From positions 248,001 to 312,000 of the forward strand of contig CAWJSX010000002.1 of assembly GCA_963845675.1 (NCBI GenBank): 64,000 bases of DNA. Direction: 5' to 3'. Under the pieces are notes generated by a model, which saw only the letters and a list, made by a program, of their open reading frames with translations, was not told the origin of the DNA and did no database searches. Position numbers and translations under genes: made by a program. Numbering within the stretch: the stretch's first letter is position 1; the number at the start of each line of letters is the position of its first letter. Origin of the DNA: CAWJMD01 sp963845675 (GTDB lineage Bacteria > Actinomycetota > Actinomycetes > Actinomycetales > CAWJMD01). This document shows positions 43,318 through 54,790 of the stretch, piece by piece.

Positions 43318-44964
43318 CTAATCACCCAATTGCGGATCTTCCGCGTCGACGATCCGGTAGGCGTAGCCCTGTTCCGCCAGGAAACGCTGACGATGTGCTG
43401 CGAACTCGGCGTCGAGGGTGTCGCGGGCGACCACCGTGTAGAAACGTGCACCCCGACCGTCCTGCTTCGGGCGCAGCAGCCGTCCCAGCCGCTGGGCCTC
43501 CTCCTGCCGCGACCCGAACGACCCGGACACCTGGACGGCCACCGACGCCTCCGGCAGGTCGATGGAGAAGTTGGCGACCTTGCTCACCACGAGCGTGGTC
43601 ACCTCGCCGGCGCGGAAGGCGTCGAACAGCTTCTGCCGCTGCGCGACCGGCGTCTCGCCCTTGATGACCGGCGCGTCGAGGCGCTCGGCGAGGTCGTCGA
43701 GCTGGTCGATGTACTGGCCGATCACCAGGGTCTGCTCGCCGCGGTGCCGCTCGAGCAGCCGCTGCACCACCGCGGTCTTCTCCGGCGAGGTGGCGCACAG
43801 CCGGTACCGGTCCTGCGGCTCGGCGGTGGCGTACAGCAGGCGCTCGCGCTCGGGCAGCGTGACCCGCACCTCGACGCAGTCCGCCGGCGCGATGTAGCCC
43901 TGGTTCTCGATGTCCTTCCAGGGCGCGTCGTAGCGCTTGGGCCCGATCAGCGAGAACACCTCGCCCTCGCGGCCGTCCTCGCGCACCAGGGTGGCGGTGA
44001 GGCCGAGCCGGCGGCGGGCCTGCAGGTCGGCGGTCATCCGGAAGATCGGGGCCGGCAGCAGGTGCACCTCGTCGTAGACGACCAGGCCCCAGTCGCGGGC
44101 GTCGAGCAGCTCCAGGTGCGTGTACACGCCCTTCCGGCGGGTGGTGAGCACCTGGTAGGTCGCGATCGTGACCGGGCGGATCTCCTTGCGGGCGCCGGAG
44201 TACTCGCCGATCTCGTCCTCGGTGAGGCTCGTGCGCCGCAGCAGCTCGTCCTTCCACTGCCGGGCCGCGACGGTGTTCGTCACCAGGATCAGGGTGGTGC
44301 TCGCCGCCTGGGCCATCGCCGCGGCGCCGACGATGGTCTTGCCCGCGCCGCACGGCAGCACGACCACGCCGGAGCCGCCGTGCCAGAAGTTCTCCACCGC
44401 CTCGCGCTGGTACGGCCGCATCGTCCAGCCGTCCTCGGCCAGCTCGATCGGGTGCGCCTCGCCGTCGACGTAGCCGGCGTGGTCCTCGGCCGGCCAGCCC
44501 AGCTTGAGCAGCACCTGCTTGAGCTGGCCGCGCTCGCTCGGGTGCACCAGCACGGTGTCCTGCTCGACCCGGGTGCCCACCAGCGGCGCGACCTTCTTGC
44601 TGCGCAGCACCTCCTCGAGCACCGGGACGTCGAAGGCGTGCAGCACCAGGCCGTGCACGGGGTGCGAGACGAGCTCGAGCCGGCCGTACCGCGCCATCGT
44701 CTCGGCGACGTCGACCAGCAGCGCGTGCGGCACCGGGTAGCGGGAGAACTCCATCAGCACGTCGACGACCTGCTCGGCGTCGTGGCCCGCGGCGCGGGCG
44801 TTCCACAGCCCGAGCGGGGTCAGCCGGTAGGTGTGGACGTGCTCGGGCGCGCGCTCGAGCTCGGCGAACGGCGCGATCGCGCGGCGGCACTCGGCGGCGC
44901 GGGTGTGGTCGACCTCCAGCAGCAGCGTCTTGTCGCTCTGGACGATGAGGGGGCCGTCGGTCAC
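43318..44964 (-). CDS. DNA repair helicase XPB
   Basis: The 548-residue superfamily 2 helicase has motif Q/I YQREAVENFWHGGSGVVVLP and CGAGKTIVGAA, motif II VVYDEVHLLPAP (DEVH), motif III LGLTATLVREDGREGE (with the RED motif) and motif VI SRQEEAQRLGRLLRPK. An N-terminal DRD-like region precedes it. Bacterial XPB unwinds damaged DNA and, with Bax1 in some species, assists excision. ATG 44964 is the start. The upstream gene on the same strand is a helicase-associated protein, a pairing common in actinobacteria. Confidence 0.95.
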   Translation of the reverse strand: MTDGPLIVQSDKTLLLEVDHTRAAECRRAIAPFAELERAPEHVHTYRLTPLGLWNARAAGHDAEQVVDVLMEFSRYPVPHALLVDVAETMARYGRLELVSHPVHGLVLHAFDVPVLEEVLRSKKVAPLVGTRVEQDTVLVHPSERGQLKQVLLKLGWPAEDHAGYVDGEAHPIELAEDGWTMRPYQREAVENFWHGGSGVVVLPCGAGKTIVGAAAMAQAASTTLILVTNTVAARQWKDELLRRTSLTEDEIGEYSGARKEIRPVTIATYQVLTTRRKGVYTHLELLDARDWGLVVYDEVHLLPAPIFRMTADLQARRRLGLTATLVREDGREGEVFSLIGPKRYDAPWKDIENQGYIAPADCVEVRVTLPERERLLYATAEPQDRYRLCATSPEKTAVVQRLLERHRGEQTLVIGQYIDQLDDLAERLDAPVIKGETPVAQRQKLFDAFRAGEVTTLVVSKVANFSIDLPEASVAVQVSGSFGSRQEEAQRLGRLLRPKQDGRGARFYTVVARDTLDAEFAAHRQRFLAEQGYAYRIVDAEDPQLGD

Positions 44965-44998
44965 GCGGCCACGCTATGCGAGCGCTGCGACGGCGTCG

Positions 44999-47389
44999 TC
45001 ACGAGGACGTCCCGGCGGCGGGGCCGCCGTCGAGCACGCCGGTGAGCCGGTGCACCGACAGCGTGCGCAGACCGCCGCTGCCCACGTCCAGCACCGTGAT
45101 CCGGCCGGCGTCGACCGACAGCGGCTCGACCAGCCGCCGGGTCACCGCGCCGGCGGGGTCGCTGGTGGCCACCCAGACCTGCCGCCGGGCCGCCGCGGCC
45201 GCGCGCAGCAGGTGCAGCGAGGCGGCCGGGTCCAGCACCGGGACGGCCGGGCGCCCGTCCGCCGGAGCCGGGAGCGACGCGTCCGGCCAGCTCGGCCGCG
45301 CGCAGCGCCCGCACCAGGGTCTCGGCCCGCGCGGCGTCGACGTCCGGGACGCCCACCAGCGCGCGCTGGGCCTTGGGGGTCGCGCGGCGCGGCGGGGTGC
45401 GGCCGGGGACGACCAGCGCGCCGTCCTCGCCCTCGGCGGCGGGCGCCAGGCCCATCCGGCGCAGCGCGTCGAGCACGGTCGAGGGGTCGAGCGGGCTGAC
45501 GAGCACGGTGGGCGCGAGCCGGCGCAGCCGCAGCGACCGTGCCGACGGGTCGGCCAGCAGCTCGCCCAGCACCGCCTCGTCGTCCGAGCGCAGGTAGGCG
45601 CCGGCCGCGCCGACCCGCAGCCGGCCGTGCCGGCGGGCGGTGTCGCGCACCAGGTACTCCAGCGGCTGGGGGACGGGCGTGCGCGACAGCGCGGCCAACC
45701 GGTCGAGCACGGTGCCGGCGTCCAGGCCGGCGTCCAGGGCCCGCCGCACCGAGCCGGCCGAGAACCGGTAGACCGTGGCCCCGCCGCGCGACTCGACGTC
45801 GGCGACCAGGGCGAGCTCGTGCGCGGCGGCCGGTGCGAGCGGGCCGGGCGCGACGGCGGTGAGGTCGGCCTGCAGCAGCACGTGGTCGACCGGCGGCGGC
45901 AGCGTCGCGTCGAGCGCGTCGCCCGCGTCCTCGTCGCGGTCCTCGAGCAGCAGCCGCGCCGCCGCCGACACCGCGCCGGAGCCGGTGAGCCCGAGCCACG
46001 CCGCCTCGGCGAGCACGTCGGGCAGGCTGTCGCCGTGCGTCGCGGCCGCGCCGCGGGGCGCCTGCCACCGCAGGACCGCGAGCACCGACGCCTCGTCGGT
46101 GGCCTCGTCGGCCGGCAGCCCGGCCAGCACCGCCAGCGAGCGCCGGCGCAGCGCGGTCTCGCCCGGTCGCACGACCGACGGCGACAGCGCCGCGCGCACC
46201 TGGCCGCGCTCGTCGCGCGAGCCGACCGTCGCGGCCGACCCGGGTCCGGCCCACCAGCCGCGGACGAGGTGCACCCAGCGGTGGCCGGTGCCGAGCTCGA
46301 GCCACTCGTCGGCGGCCCGGGTGGGGGCGATCAGCGGCTCGTCGACCGCGGCGTCCTCGCCCACGAGGCCCGCCGCGCCCGCCAGCTCGACCACGCGCGC
46401 GGCGGTGGTCTCGTCGACCTCGAGGTCGAGCGCGAGCCGGCGCAGGTCGCGCACCGGCAGGCCGCCCGAGCGCAGCGCCGACGGCGGGCGGTACGCCCCA
46501 GGCGTGCAGCACCTCCTCGACCAGCCGGACGGCCTCGGCCGCCGCGCCGGCGGCCAGCAGGTCGGCGCGCCGGGGGTCGACCGGGCGGGTCGCCGGTACC
46601 GGCGGCTCCTCGAGGCTCTCGTGCACGCGGCCGCCGCGCAGCGCCACGGCGACCTCGCGCGGCAGCACCACGCGGTCGTCGTCGACCGGCACGACCAGCC
46701 CGTGCCGCAGCGCCCAGCCCACCGGCGAGCGGTCCGCGTCGTCGAGCGGGTCGGGAGGCGTCGGCGACCGAGCCCACCGGCGTGCCGGAGTCCAGCCGGT
46801 GCAGCAGGTCGCGCGCGCCGGCCGGGCCGTCCGCGAGCAGGGCGGCGACCGCGGACGGCGAGCCCAGCGCCTCGACGAGCAGGTCGAGGTCGGCGGCGGG
46901 GTCGCCCGTCGGGGCGACGCCGTGGGCGGAGAGCACCGTGGCGAGCCGCGCGGGGGAGCGGAGCAGGCCGAGGTCGGCCAGCCGCGGCCCGAGCCCGGCC
47001 GGGTGCGGGCCGAGCACCTCGGCGAGGGCGCGCACGGCGTGCAGCGCGCGGTCGGTGCCCCACACCAGGGCGAGCTCGCGCAGGCGGTCGACCAGCGGGC
47101 CGGCCCGCCGGGTGGTCGTGCCGCACGCCCGCGCCAGCGCGGCCGGCGTGAACGGCTCCGGCAGCACGGCCGCGGCCTGCGCCACCTGCAGCGCCGGGCG
47201 GTCGAAGCCGGACAGCGCCCGGTGCACGCTCACCCGCGTCGAGGCCCGCACCGCGAGCTGCAGCACGTCGGGCGGGGCGGGGTGCACCAGGTCGGGACGG
47301 GCGCGCAGCAGCGCGACCAGCGAGGCGTCGTCGCGCCCGCGCAGGTCGTCGGCGAGGCTGCGCGGGGCCGCGCGCCGTCCGGTGGTCAT
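44999..47389 (-). CDS. helicase-associated (XPB/Ssl2-like N-terminal region) protein, frame interrupted
   Basis: The protein has about 795 residues with no helicase motifs of its own. The N-terminal helical region (SLADDLRGRDDASLVALLRA, ALQVAQAAAVLPEPFTPAAL) and the C-terminal LYQ-like region (VDHVLLQADLTAVAPGPLAP, VSPLDPSTVLDALRRMGLAP) are typical of the actinobacterial helicase-C-terminal-domain proteins next to XPB. Shifts occur near 46755, 46500 and 45280. The end is DVGSGGLRTLSVHRLTGVL. It lies 35 bases upstream of the helicase gene and probably forms a complex with it. ATG 47389 overlaps the DUF998 stop (47386). Confidence 0.8.
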
Positions 47390-48040
47390 CCGCTCAACGG
47401 TACGCGTGCTCCGCGGTCACCGCGATCCGCCGCGGCGGCGTAGGCCGCCGGCAGCGACGACGTCCACGCGAGCAGGGCGGTGAGGAAGGTCCGCTCGGCC
47501 CAGCCGTACACCGACCCGACGCCGTGCCGGGTCGCCAGCCGGTGGACGAAGTACGAGGTCGCCGGCAGCGCGACGGCGAGCGAGACCGCCGCGGCGCGAC
47601 GGGTGCGCCCCGGCAGCCGGTGGTCGAGCGCGCCGACCAGCGGCGCGAGGTGGAAGGCGACGATGCCGACGCCCGCCGACCACAGGTGCACGCGGTGCCA
47701 CGGGACCTCCCACCGCCTCGTCGGCGGGCAGCGGGGCGCCGGTGGTCACCAGGGTGCCGAGCCCGGACGCCGCCAGCGTCGCCGCGAGCACCGGCAGCCC
47801 GGCACGGCGGGCGAGGTCGGCGTTGACGAGCTGGGCCACCCCCTGCACCGACTGGCCGACCACCACCGGGCGCGCGGCACGGCCGGCCGGCGGCCGACAG
47901 CGCGCTGATGCTGCGCGTGGCGTGCGGCACGTCGGGGGTGCGGTGGCCCGACCACAGCCAGCCCGCCGTGAACACCACCGGTGCGGCGGTGACGAGCGCC
48001 GCGGGCGAGGGCGAGGGCCAGGGCGCGGTGTCCCGGTCAT
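47386..48040 (-). CDS. DUF998-type membrane protein (frame interrupted)
   Basis: The protein has about 215 residues and six or so membrane helices, distributed over three frames: AALVTAAPVVFTAGWLWSGH, then VGQSVQGVAQLVNADLARRA with GLPVLAATLAASGLGTLVTT, then HLWSAGVGIVAFHLAPLVGA with YGWAERTFLTALLAWTSSLP. Breaks lie near 47890 and 47710, with another close to the start. DUF998 proteins have no settled role. ATG 48040 was chosen provisionally. The stop overlaps the next leftward gene by four bases. Confidence 0.65.
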
Positions 48041-48186
48041 GCCCGCGGTTCGGAGCGGACCGGCGGGCGGACGTGCCCGGCGGCGGAGCCGTTGCCGCGG
48101 GGTGGTCACCGGGACAGGATGGCCGAGCAGGCCGTCGTCGTCCCGCCGCCGTGCAGGAGCGCAGCCCGACCGAAGGAGCTCCTCCG

Positions 48187-49861
48187 ATGCTCACCCGTCC
48201 CGTCCCCTCGTACACCTCGGCGACCTCGACCACGCCCCTGCTCGGCGACACGATCGGCGACGACCTCGAGCGCACGGTGGCGCGGTGGGGCGACCGCGAG
48301 GCGCTGGTCGACTGCGCCACCCACCGGCGCTGGACCTACAACGAGCTCGACGTCGAGGTCGACGAGGTGGCGCTCGGCCTGCTGGCCCGGGGGATCGCCA
48401 AGGGCGACCGGGTCGGCATCTGGGCGCCGAGCTGCGCGGAGTGGGTGCTGCTGCAGTACGCCACCGCGAAGATCGGCGCGGTCCTGGTCAACGTCAACCC
48501 GGCGTACCGCACCCACGAGCTCGCCTACGTGGTCAACCAGTCGGGGATGCGGATGCTCGTGGCCGCGAGCCGCTACAAGACCAGCGACTACCGCTCGATG
48601 ATCGAGCAGGTGCGCGGCGAGTGCCCGGGTCTCACCGACGTCGTCATCGTCAGCGAGCCGTTCGAGCCCGACGCCGACCCGTCGGTGCACGGCGGCGAGC
48701 AGAGCTGGCGGCGGCTGGTCGACATCGGCGGCCAGGCCGACCACGCCGAGCTGGTGGCGCGGATGGCCGAGCTGTCGCCCGACGACCCGATCAACATCCA
48801 GTACACCTCGGGGACGACGGGCTTCCCCAAGGGCGCGACCCTCTCGCACCACAACATCCTCAACAACGGCTTCTTCGTGGGCGAGCTGGTCGGGTACACC
48901 GAGGAGGACCGGGTCGCGATCCCGGTGCCCTTCTACCACTGCTTCGGGATGGTGATGGGCAACCTCGCGTGCACCTCGCACGGCGCCACGATGGTGATCC
49001 CGGCGCCCACCTTCGACCCGGCGGCGACGCTGCGCGCCGTTGCCGAGGAGCGCTGCACGTCGCTGTACGGCGTCCCCACGATGTTCATCGCCGAGCTCGG
49101 GCTGGACGACTTCGCCGAGCTACGACCTGTCGACGCTGCGCACCGGGATCATGGCCGGCTCGCCGTGCCCGGTCGAGGTGATGAAGCGGGTCATCGACGA
49201 GATGAACATGGCCGAGGTCGCCATCTGCTACGGCATGACCGAGACCTCGCCGGTGTCGACGATGACCCGGCCCGACGACGACCTCGTGCGCCGCACCGAG
49301 ACGGTCGGCCGCACGATGCCGCACCTGGAGTCCAAGATCGTCGACCCCGCAACGGGTCTCACCGTCCCGCGCGGCGTCCACGGCGAGCTGTGCACCCGCG
49401 GCCACACGGTGATGCTGGGCTACTGGGAGGAGCCGGAGAAGACGGCCGAGGCGATCGACGCCGCGCGCTGGATGCACACCGGCGACCTCGCGGTGATGGA
49501 CGACGACGGCTACGTGGCCATCTCGGGCCGGATCAAGGACATGGTGATCCGCGGCGGCGAGAACGTGTACCCGCGCGAGATCGAGGAGTTCCTCTACACC
49601 CACCCGGACGTCGCCGACGTGCAGGTGATCGGCGTCCCGGACGAGCGGTACGGCGAGGAGCTGATGGCCTGGGTGGTGATGAAGCCGGGCCGCGACCCGC
49701 TGACCGCCGAGGCCGTGCAGGAGTTCTGCGCCGACCGGCTGGCCCGGTACAAGGTGCCGCGGTACGTGCACGTGGTCGACGGCTTCCCGATGACGGTGAC
49801 CGGCAAGGTGCGCAAGGTCGAGATGCGCGAGGAGGCCGTCCGCCTGCTCGGCGCGAGCTGA
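48187..49861 (+). CDS. acyl-CoA synthetase, FadD-like (frame interrupted)
   Basis: The AMP-binding ligase has about 557 residues. The P-loop NIQYTSGTTGFPKGATLSHH, the aromatic FYHCFGMVMGNLACTSHG, the A5 motif ICYGMTETSPVS, the A7 HTGDLAVMDDDGY and the A8 RIKDMVIRGGENVYPREIEE are all present, with the final Lys in TVTGKVRKVEMREE. A one-base shift near 49122 divides it. It activates medium or long-chain fatty acids to CoA esters. ATG 48187 follows GAAGGAGCTCCTCCG. It stands alone and ends at a strong terminator. Confidence 0.9.
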
Positions 49862-49886
49862 CGCGAGAACCGCTGCTGCACAGCGG

Positions 49887-49920
49887 AAGGGCCCCACCGG
49901 CTGGTGCCGGTGGGGCCCTT
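49887..49920. terminator. perfect 15-bp-arm terminator hairpin
   Basis: The arms 49887-49901 and 49906-49920 (AAGGGCCCCACCGGC and its exact complement) enclose a TGGT loop 26 bases after the fadD stop. The stem begins AA and ends TT, so it can act on both strands; on the other side the subtilase gene ends at 49961, convergent. Confidence 0.9.
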
Positions 49921-49960
49921 CCTCGTGCTGGTGGCGCCGTGGTTCAGCGCCGGGGTGAGG

Positions 49961-52900
49961 TCAGCGGACCTCGACGATCGCGAGCTCGCCGGTCGCCGGT
50001 CGGCGCGGCGAAGTTCGACCCAGCCGAGGTAGCTCTGGTCGGCCGCGAGACCGGTCCAGCGCGAGCGTGAAGTCGACCGGGGTGCCCTGCGACGACCTGG
50101 CGCGAGGCCGGGTCGACCGTGAGGTTGCCGACCGCGGTGGTGCCGACGTTGTAGCCCCGGTAGGTGTACTCGTCGCCGCTCGGTGCCACCCCAGTGGTGC
50201 ACGTAGCCTCGAGCACGATGCCGTGAGCGGAGCCCCGGTGCGTCAGGGTGACCTCCTCGTCACGCCGACGCCGGTCGCCGAGACCGCCAGCGGCGTCGTC
50301 GTAGCTGCCGACGATGTACACGAACAGGTCGAAGTCCGAGCGTGTCGGTCGTGGCGTCGACGCTGAACCGCAGCAGCGACGACGTCGCTCGTGGTCAGCG
50401 TGTACTTGTCCACCGACGCGTCCGGCCGCGGGAGCGGTCGGGTCGAACGCCGTGGGGTCGGCCACCAGCGTGTCGGTGACCGGCACGGTGCCGGCCATCC
50501 CGGCGGACCTGGGTGCTCAGCGTGCCGGTGAAGCCCGGGGTGACGGTGACGTGGCGGAGCCGGCGGGCTTGCCGGTGCCGTCGATGTCCGACGCTGCTGA
50601 GGGCGAGGTGGTCACGGCCTTCATCGCGACCGGGATGCGGACCCGGGTCTTGTCGGCGCCGGTCCAGGTGATGCTGCCGGTCTTCCACTCGCCCGCTTGC
50701 GGTGGCTGGTCAGCTTGGTGAAGGTCAGCGAGACGGTCTTGGTCTCACCGGCCTTCTTGAAGGTCACCAGCGGGGTGTCGGTGGTGACCCGGAAGCCCGG
50801 GACGTCGGCCGAGAACCGCAGGGTCTGGTTCTTGGCCGTGCTCGTCATCGTCCGGTGGGTGGTGAACGTGCCCGGGACCGAGCCGTTGGCCACGGAGGCC
50901 TGGTTGAGGTCCGGTGCCGGTGACCGGCTCGATGTCGGGGAAGTCGCCCTGCGGCGAGGTAGCCCTCGGGATCGAGGTAGCCGATCCAGTCCTCGACGCC
51001 GTGGTCGAACACGACGCCGGGGTCGGTCGCCTTGTTCGGCTGCACGTTGCCCGCGCCCTGGTCGAACGGCGAGGTGGTGCCGATCGTGTCGCGCGCGGTC
51101 GTCATCATCGCGGACTTGATCTCCATCGGGAGACCAGTTCTTGTGCACGGCCTTCAGCACGGCGGCGATGCCCGCGATGTGCGGAGCGGCCATCGAGGTG
51201 CCCGAGCAGCAGGTCGTAGTTGCGGCCGCTGTGCGTTGAACGGGGTCACCGCGGCCAGGACGTCGACGCCCGGGGCGGCGATGTCCGGCTTGAGGATGTC
51301 GCCACCGGTGGTGGTCGACGGGCCCCGCGAGGAGAAGTCGGCGACCGCCGGGACCTCGGTCGTCGACACGTCGTCGGCGTCCAGGGCCACGATGGCGCCG
51401 GTGGCGCCCGCGGTGGCCGCGTAGGCGGTCACCGGCGCGTAGGCGTCGTTGTTCAGGTGGATCGACGGCACGTAGTGCAGGTCGCCGTTGAGCGAGTTGG
51501 GCGTCGGGTTGACCAGCACCATCCCGGCGCCACCCGCGTCCCGGACCTCCTGGGACTTCTCCACCCGGGCGTTGACCCCGCGCTCGCAGACCACGAGCTT
51601 GCCGGAGACCTTGGCCGGGTCGAGGGAACCGAGGAGGCACAGCCGCGCGTCCGCCGCCGGCACGCCGGACCCGGCCGCTGCCGTCGACAGGATCATCGGG
51701 GTCTGCGCCGGCAGCTCGTTGGTGCTGGACGCACCGATGAACTCCTGGCCGTCACCGAGGACGAGCTTCTTCTCGTTGATCTTGTGGGTGCTCGCGGCGA
51801 CGGTGGTCAGCCACGGGCTCGGGTGGTCCAGGGTGCTCTCGCCCGGGCCGCTGTTGCCGGCGGAGGCCGAGACGAAGACACCCGCGGCGGCCGCGTTGAG
51901 GAACGCGATCTCGGTGTCGTCGACCACCGGCGACTCGCTGCTGCCGCCGATGGAGAAGTTGATGACGTCGACACCGTCGAGGACGGCGTCGTCGATCGCG
52001 TGGAGGATGTCCTCGGTGGCGCAGCCGTCGTCGGTGGTGGTGTCCGGCACGTTGCCGGTCCAGCAGACCTTGTAGGCCGCGATCTGGGCGCCCGGGGCCA
52101 TGCCGGAGACGGTGCCGAAGTCGGTGCCGTCGACGTTGACGTTGCGCACGACGTTGCCCGCCGCGGTGGACGCGGTGTGCGAGCCGTGGCCGTCGCCGTC
52201 ACGCGGGGAGAGGTACTCCTCGTCCGCGATGTTGTCGCGACCGAAGCCGTCGACGTAGTAGCGGGCGCCGATGACCTTGCCGTTGCAGAACTCGCCCGTG
52301 CCGTCCGCACCGAGCAGGCAACGGCCCTTCCAGCCCTTGGGCGCCTTGTTGTCGCTCTTCGAGGCGAACGGGCGGAACGACTTGCTCTCGTACCAGATGC
52401 CGGTGTCGATGACGCCGACCACGACCCCGCGGCCCGCGTCGGCGCGGCCACCCGCGTCCTTCCACAGCTGCGGCATCTTCAGGAACTGCGGCGACTGGTC
52501 GGTCTGCGGCTTCATCAGCTCGCTGCGCGAGATGGAGACGACGCCCTTCTGCGAGGCCAGCTTCGCGGCCTGGGTGGACGTCAGGTACGCGGAGACGCCG
52601 TTGAAGGCGACCGAGTGGTTGGTCTTCGACTCGGCGCCGACCTTCGCCAGCGTGCTCTCCTGCTGGTCGACCAGGTGGGCCTGGTACCGCTTCACGGCGG
52701 CCGAGGCGCCGTCGAGCTTGGCGCCCTTGGCCGGCTTGGTGGCGGCGTAGCCCTGGACGTCGCCCTGGTAGGAGGCGGCGGGCTCGCCGACGAAGCGGAC
52801 GATGTAGGTGCCCGCCTGGTAGTCGGCCGGGTCGCTCGACAGCTTCGAGGAGCCGCCGATGACCGTCAGGCCGCTGTCGGCGGGGGTGGCCGCGGTGGCG

Positions 52901-53001
52901 GCGGGCGCCATCAGGCTGACGGTGGTTGCCACCGCGGCGCCGATGGCCAGCGAGGCGATGCGCCCGGTGCGGCGCCTCCCGCTGGTGAGGGTGGATGACA
53001 C
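49961..53001 (-). CDS. secreted subtilase (S8) with PA domain, frame interrupted
   Basis: The protease has about 1010 residues: signal peptide (IASLAIGAAVATTVSLMAPA), I9 inhibitor region (GTYIVRFVGEPAASY), and a catalytic domain with VVGVIDTGIWYES (Asp), DGDGHGSHTASTAAGN (His) and SGTSMAAPHIAGIAA (Ser). A PA insert contains KLVVCERGVNARVEKSQEVR. The C-terminal third carries fibronectin-like beta domains. The N-terminal 615 residues are in one frame; the rest jumps frames many times between 51230 and 49990, and ends GELAIVEVR. GTG 53001 follows CCAGGAGGCCGTACCC. It is a plant-subtilase-like extracellular protease. Confidence 0.88.
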
Positions 53002-53395
53002 GGGTACGGCCTCCTGGTCTGGTGGTGCAGAGCTGATCCAGCGGGGTCGGCAGCGGGCTGCCGGGTCGGGGAGGGTGTCCGAGGAGAGCCCCTGGTCCCG
53101 GTCGCCGCACGCGCGAGGGCCCCGGGCTGGCCCGGGTCACACGACGGCGGGGTCGATCACACTCTGTGTGAACGGCCCAGGTCAAGGGTTTGCCCTGAAC
53201 GGCCGATCAACGTCGGACGTGCTCGTGCCGACCCCCCGTGCGGCAGGAGGATCGCCGCCCTGTCGAGCGATTGTCCGGATTCGCCCGGTTGGCCCAACGA
53301 GCAGGCGGCTCGTCACGGTGTGCACGGGGGCGCCGCGGTGCGCGGTCCGGACCGGCGCCGCGCGGGGTGGCGGCGCGCGGACGTAGCCTCGGGGG
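53002..53395. promoter_or_regulatory. divergent promoter region of subtilase and larE
   Basis: This 394-base gap contains a perfect 15-base palindrome at 53157-53171 (TCACAC-TCT-GTGTGA), about 155 bases before the subtilase start. A second weaker inverted pair (CAAGGG/CCCTG) lies near 53183-53199. Either may serve as an operator. No gene was recognised in it. Confidence 0.45.
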
Positions 53396-54299
53396 GTGAG
53401 CTCCGCCGAGGTGACCGCCGCCGACGTCCGCGTCCTGCGGACCCACGGCGCGTGCCCGCCCGAGCGCGTGCTCGCGCTCGAGGCCCGCCTGCGTGACCTG
53501 GGGTCGGTGCTCGTGGCGTTCTCCGGCGGGGCCGACTCGGCGTTGGTGCTGGCCGCAGCGGTGCGGGTGCTGGGCCCCGAGCACGTGGCCGCCGCCACCG
53601 CCGTCTCCGCCTCGCTCGCCGGCGGCGAGCGCGACGAGGCCCGCGCCTTCGCCACCGGCCTCGGCGTCCGCTGGCTCGCCCCGCGCACCCGCGAGATGGA
53701 CCGGGAGGGGTACCGCGCGAACGCCGGCGACCGCTGCTTCCACTGCAAGGCCGAGCTGCTCGACGTGCTCGGCCCGCTCGCCGCCGAGCACGGCCTGGCG
53801 CACGTGGCCACCGGCACCAACGCCGACGACGCCGTGGCCGGCTTCCGCCCGGGCATCCGCGCGGCGGCCGAGCGCGGTGCGGTCACCCCCCTGCTGGACG
53901 CCGGCCTCACCAAGGACGACGTGCGCGCGCTGTCACGGGCGTGGGACCTGCCCACCTGGGACAAGCCGGCCGCCGCCTGCCTGTCGAGCCGGGTGGCCTA
54001 CGGCGTGGCCATCACCCCGGCCCGCCTGGTGCGGGTCGACCGCGCCGAGGCCGCGGCCCGCGCGCGTGCTGGCCGAGCACGGCGTGGCCGTCCGCGACCT
54101 GCGCGTGCGCGACCTCGGCGAGCGCGGTGCCCGGCTCGAGCTCGACGCCGCGGCGCTCGCGGCCCTGGACGACGGCGTGCGCGACGCGGTGGCCGCGGCG
54201 GTCCGGGGCGAGGGGTTCGCGGCGTGCGAGGTGGACCCGCGGGGGTTCCGCTCCGGCGCGATGAACGAGCTGCTGGCCGACCCCGCCCGCTTCCGCTGA
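53396..54299 (+). CDS. larE: LarE-type ATP-dependent sacrificial sulfur transferase (frame interrupted)
   Basis: The protein has about 300 residues. The PP-loop LVAFSGGADSALVL opens it; GDRCFHCKAELLDVL and ATGTNADDAVAGFRPG follow, then KPAAACLSSRVAYG, whose Cys is the sulfur donor in LarE. A shift near 54062 moves the C-terminus (VAVRDLRVRDLGERGARLEL) into another frame. LarE converts carboxylates of pyridinium dicarboxylate to thiocarboxylates for the nickel-pincer cofactor of lactate racemase. larA, larB and larC are not in this window. GTG 53396 was chosen. Confidence 0.88.
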
Positions 54300-54405
54300 G
54301 CCGCCGCGCCCGAACGGCGTCGTGGCCGGGCGCGGGGGCCGATAGCCTGGGCCGGCGCGCCGCGACCGCGGTCGACGCACCCGACGGACGAGAAGGTTCC
54401 CCGAC

Positions 54406-54786
54406 GTGCCCACAGGCAAGGTGAAGTGGTTCGACGCCGAGCGCGGCTTCGGCTTCCTCGCGACCGACGACGGTGAAGAGGTGTTCCTGCACGCCTCGGC
54501 GCTGCCGGAGGGCACCACGGTCAAGCCCGGCGCCAAGGTCGAGTTCGGCGTGGCCGACGGCCGCAAGGGCAAGCAGGCGCTGTCGGTGCGCGTCCTGGAC
54601 ACCCCGGCGTCGGTCGTCGCCGGCACCCGGAAGAAGCCCGAGGACATGTCCGTGATCGTCGAGGACCTGATCAAGCTCCTCGACGGCCTCTCCAACTCGC
54701 TGCACCGCGGTCGCTACCCCGAGAAGACCGCCGCGCGGCAGATCGCCACCGTGCTGCGCGCCGTGGCCGACGACCTCGAGGCCTGA
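54406..54786 (+). CDS. cold-shock protein with C-terminal extension
   Basis: The 126-residue protein has a complete cold-shock domain at 1-66: GKVKWFDAERGFGFL (RNP1) and EVFLHASAL (RNP2), followed by a helical extension of about 60 residues (KKPEDMSVIVEDLIKLLDGL). Most CspA proteins stop near 67. Such longer versions are usual in Nocardioides-like genomes. It binds RNA or single-stranded DNA and aids translation or transcription. GTG 54406 follows CGAGAAGGTTCCCCGAC. The next gene, DUF3027, starts four bases beyond its stop, so they form an operon. Confidence 0.93.
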   Translation: MPTGKVKWFDAERGFGFLATDDGEEVFLHASALPEGTTVKPGAKVEFGVADGRKGKQALSVRVLDTPASVVAGTRKKPEDMSVIVEDLIKLLDGLSNSLHRGRYPEKTAARQIATVLRAVADDLEA

Positions 54787-54790
54787 GCCC

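Noticed and set aside
42163..45045. 960-residue rightward frame across the pentapeptide and XPB genes
   Set aside because: It is the complement of ASLSG repeats and helicase sequence; the leftward frames carry the signal peptide and all helicase motifs.
53157..53171. CRP/GlxR binding site
   Set aside because: The consensus is TGTGA-N6-TCACA; here the halves are in the opposite order, so it is not a CRP site.
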